From Cercis canadensis (lineage: Eukaryota > Streptophyta > Magnoliopsida > Fabales > Fabaceae): a stretch of 64,000 nucleotides of DNA. The notes beneath the pieces were generated by a model. That model saw only the letters and a program-made list of their open reading frames with translations, ran no database searches and was not told where the DNA came from. Positions 61,442 to 64,000 of this stretch are shown piece by piece; positions within the stretch are counted from its first letter, which is position 1; every line of letters starts with the position of its first letter. The stretch is from positions 559,832 through 623,831 of the forward strand of contig QAOA01008735.1 in assembly GCA_003255065.1 (NCBI GenBank). Direction: 5' to 3'. The translations under genes were made by a program, and so were the position numbers.

Positions 61442-62720
61442 GATGGCTTTGTATATTATATAAAAATACAAAAAAAAAATTATTTGACTCTAATTCTTAA
61501 ACAAGCGTATGTAACACATGGTTTTTGTTTTTGTTGATTTTGATTATAATAGTAATAATAATCAATCCAATTTATTAGTCAACATCTCCAAAACGTGTTC
61601 TTATGAAAAAGTATAAAAAGGAGAGTTAACCAAAAAGGAAAAAGCATAAAAAATTGGAAAACATGTGATTCTTCATTTTCAGCTGTAAACTCGATAGTAG
61701 ATAAATTTATCAGGACACAAGAACCTTTAAAATTACAAAAATTAACACGAGGCAAATTCAAAGAATATATTGCAGCTCAACAAGGAAAATGAAATGTTAG
61801 CTGTGTCACTATTTTGATTGGAGAAGAGGAAAACGAGAGGGAAAAAGAGCACAGAACAGAAGAGTAATGGGGAGATTGGATTTGGTTGAGAGTATCCGAT
61901 GCTGCCTTTTTTGGGTAATTAGAGGGTTGGGAAAGGGTCAAAGACTAAAAATGAACGGTATGACTAAATGGGATGAATGGAAATCGGCATATGCTTGTTC
62001 CCTTTGCTGTGCTTTCGCAAGCATTCAAGTAAATTTCAATTGCCACTTGAAAAGTTGGGCCCGAGGGAGTGCTGCTCTCGCTACATCCCTTCATTCGCCA
62101 TTTGCTTATCAGGAGAACTCTCAAATTTGAGAGAAGAGGGAAAGGTATATTTTTTTTTTTGGTAATTAGAGGGAAAGGTATTTTTGATGAATGAGAATGG
62201 CTTTCAAAGCAGCCCATGAAACCTCAACGTGCCATTGAAGTTTGATGATCCCGGCCCATATGCGATTCTGCCATTCTGGCCTATATATTTCTTCCTCCTA
62301 GTTAACCTTACCGTCTATTTTCTTCGATGACCAAATAAAAAAAAACCACGTATTACTTTCTTCAGCTAAATCCCCAGTGAATGACTTTCCTTATTGAGAG
62401 TTGCTACATGGCCTGGGTTTTTTTTGCCAGGACCATAGTCCACAGCAGCATGAATCCAAAAATAGTCTCTGAATGAAAAAAAGAAAAAAAAAAGAATCTT
62501 GCAACAATAGTCATCAGCAGACCGAGATGTAGTCATGCACAAAATTCCTAATTGGTATAAACTGTGTAGTGTTTTTTCCTTCCATTTCGAATTGAGAACG
62601 AGAATCTCAGTATGACACAGCTTTCCTTCTCTTTTCGGTTTGCATGTTAATTATTTGAGATCTTGTTTATTTTTTCTACAATCAGATCACACTTATCTCT
62701 CTTATTAAATCAATCTCTTT

Positions 62721-62728
62721 NNNNNNNN
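62721..62728. other. Assembly gap (8 N)
   Basis: Eight N followed by a poly-T run; unresolved sequence in a homopolymer region. Confidence 0.95.
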
Positions 62729-63443
62729 CTTTTTTTTTTTTTTTTTTTTAAGATGAGTCTTATCAAATCAATCTTTACCTAAAACTTTATAAGAAATGTG
62801 TCTTATAACACTATATCACATTGATTGAGGTGGTAGAATTTCAATTATACAAAAAAATAATGTTTGGGGCTTCAAAATTTAGGGTTTAAGTTTTTTTTTT
62901 TTAAAAAAAAACAAAAGAAATAGGTTATTCTCTGGTACAAAATCTAAAATTTCGTTTCTTTTCCAATTTCTTTCTATTAACTAATTTTATTTAAAATTTG
63001 AATATGTTTCTGCTCTCCAATCTTCATTGTTCATACATACGGCATGGACCTTACCCTCCAACTCAAACCATAGGTAGAGAGAGAGATAGATAGAGAGAAG
63101 AGAGTAGTGAGAGAAGTAACCTGAGAAAGGCATGATCCATGCATAACATGAACCACGAATGGAAAACTCGCAGACCATTGGTTGGACCAATTTGCCCCTT
63201 CTTTTATCTTTTCTTCAATCAAGTCAAGGAAATGCCCTTCCTTCATTATTACCCAGTTGATCTGTATTCCGTTAATAATAATTCAAATTAAGAATATAAG
63301 AAAGAAATAAGAGCTGTTAGAGCCTTAGACTGGGGACACTTTTTTCTTTAGCTGCAAATTGCTACCGATCCTCCTTTTGTTTTTGTTTCTTTTATTATAA
63401 TAATTAAATTATATGTCATTCATATCCACGAGCAAGACAAGAG

Positions 63444-64000
63444 ATGCAACCAGCATCCATTCTGTTGTCGTCAAATTCATTGTTCCCGTCTTTCAGTAGT
63501 AACACACTTTTCTCTCCTCTTAGATTCCGACGATTGTTTCCAAGGATCGCATATTCACCGTCTTCTCTCTTAACCACGAATCATTTCCAAAATTATCGAC
63601 TTGCCCGTACAAATCTGCGCTCAACTGGTAATTTCTGCTCTCTCGGTATTTTATGTTATATCATATGCGCGAACCCAACAATTTAATTTCATTACGATCT
63701 TTGTCTTTGCGATCTGTGTCATTTTTTTTTTCTTCAAATATATGATCTTAAATGACAAGTATCCTTTTTTTTAAAAAGAGAAACTTGGAATATGAGTCAT
63801 ACAATTATTTCGACAAATAGGTCGTTGGCGGCGACCACTCCTAATTCTTCCTTTTTCTAAGAAAGAAACAAGAAACAATTCCTTCCCACCCTTTTATATC
63901 AATCCACGCGTTCCTCTTTCTCTCTGATTGACTGTGGTTGAGCAGCCAGTGACTCGGCACCAGCTCCAGAAATGGCTTCAACAGATGGCCAAGACCCTCG
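63444..64000 (+). CDS. 5' part of a probably plastid-targeted protein (cut by window edge)
   Basis: Exon 1, 63444-63627, starts MQPASILLSSNSLFPSFSSN and is rich in Ser, Leu, Arg and Phe with almost no acidic residues, as in a chloroplast transit peptide (FSPLRFRRLFPR, LARTNLRST). The donor CTG/GTAATT and an acceptor GAGCAG/CC at 63945/63946 keep the frame and continue as ASDSAPAPEMASTDGQDP to the edge. A shift from a basic Ser-rich leader to an acidic/Ala-Pro-rich segment is typical around a transit-peptide cleavage site. The mature protein lies outside the window, so its function cannot be told. Alternatively, translation starts at the ATG at 63972. Confidence 0.5.

Larger units (their letters stand above)
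58840..63443. other. Intergenic, AT-rich
   Basis: Includes the ZAT10 promoter on its left edge, with a GGGGT repeat near 59119-59140 and GAGAGA near 59210. Also an N-joined duplication (60442-60678), a perfect inverted repeat (61351-61441), and a run of eight N in a poly-T tract (62721-62728). No confident gene. Confidence 0.5.

Overview
The window is nuclear DNA of a flowering plant, almost certainly a eudicot. Genes have many short introns with plant-type splice sites. Intergenic DNA is very AT-rich and holds MITE-like fold-backs, a LINE remnant and microsatellites. The protein families (DUF620, TGD5, LBD, ZAT10-type zinc finger, QWRF, VEP1/P5bR) are plant-specific or plant-typical. The genus cannot be fixed from the sequence; a woody eudicot such as Citrus is only a guess. 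Scattered single N characters and one run of eight N mark a draft assembly.

I could model thirteen protein-coding genes and one tRNA. Left part (1-25 kb): a DUF620 protein (3736-6071, +), an ARM/TPR-repeat protein (11131-13344, +), a progesterone 5-beta-reductase/VEP1-type reductase whose first intron must be GC-AG (15348-16650, +), a LINE tail inserted in a dispersed repeat (about 17.2-18.1 kb), the small glycine-rich lipid-trafficking protein TGD5 (18343-20645, +), a tail-anchored cytochrome b5 (21450-21997, +) and a syntaxin-6-N-terminal-like protein without a SNARE motif (23403-25133, -). Middle (26-38 kb): an ankyrin plus arginine methyltransferase RMT2-type gene (26761-28463, +), a single-exon subtilase SBT1.7 type (29711-32059, -), a tRNA-Ala(CGC)-like gene (36032-36104, -) and a small secreted peptide-like precursor of unknown family (36636-38146, +). 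Right part (44-64 kb): a QWRF-family microtubule protein in which the signature reads QYLF (44003-48208, +), an LBD37/38/39-type transcription factor (50678-51394, -), a ZAT10/STZ-type C2H2 repressor (58045-58839, -) and the 5' end of a probably plastid-targeted protein cut by the window edge (63444-64000, +).

Plant genes do not form operons and these genes share no single pathway. The gene content does suggest ancestral linkage: from memory, DUF620, TGD5 and the syntaxin-like gene are neighbours in Arabidopsis (At1g27690, At1g27695, At1g27700), with ZAT10 (At1g27730) close by. Several direct duplications each meet at a single N and look like unmerged contig or haplotype ends rather than biology. 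The points most worth a second look are the GC-AG intron, the QYLF change, the secreted-peptide candidate, the duplicated splice acceptor in the syntaxin-like gene, and the symmetric micro-exons of TGD5.
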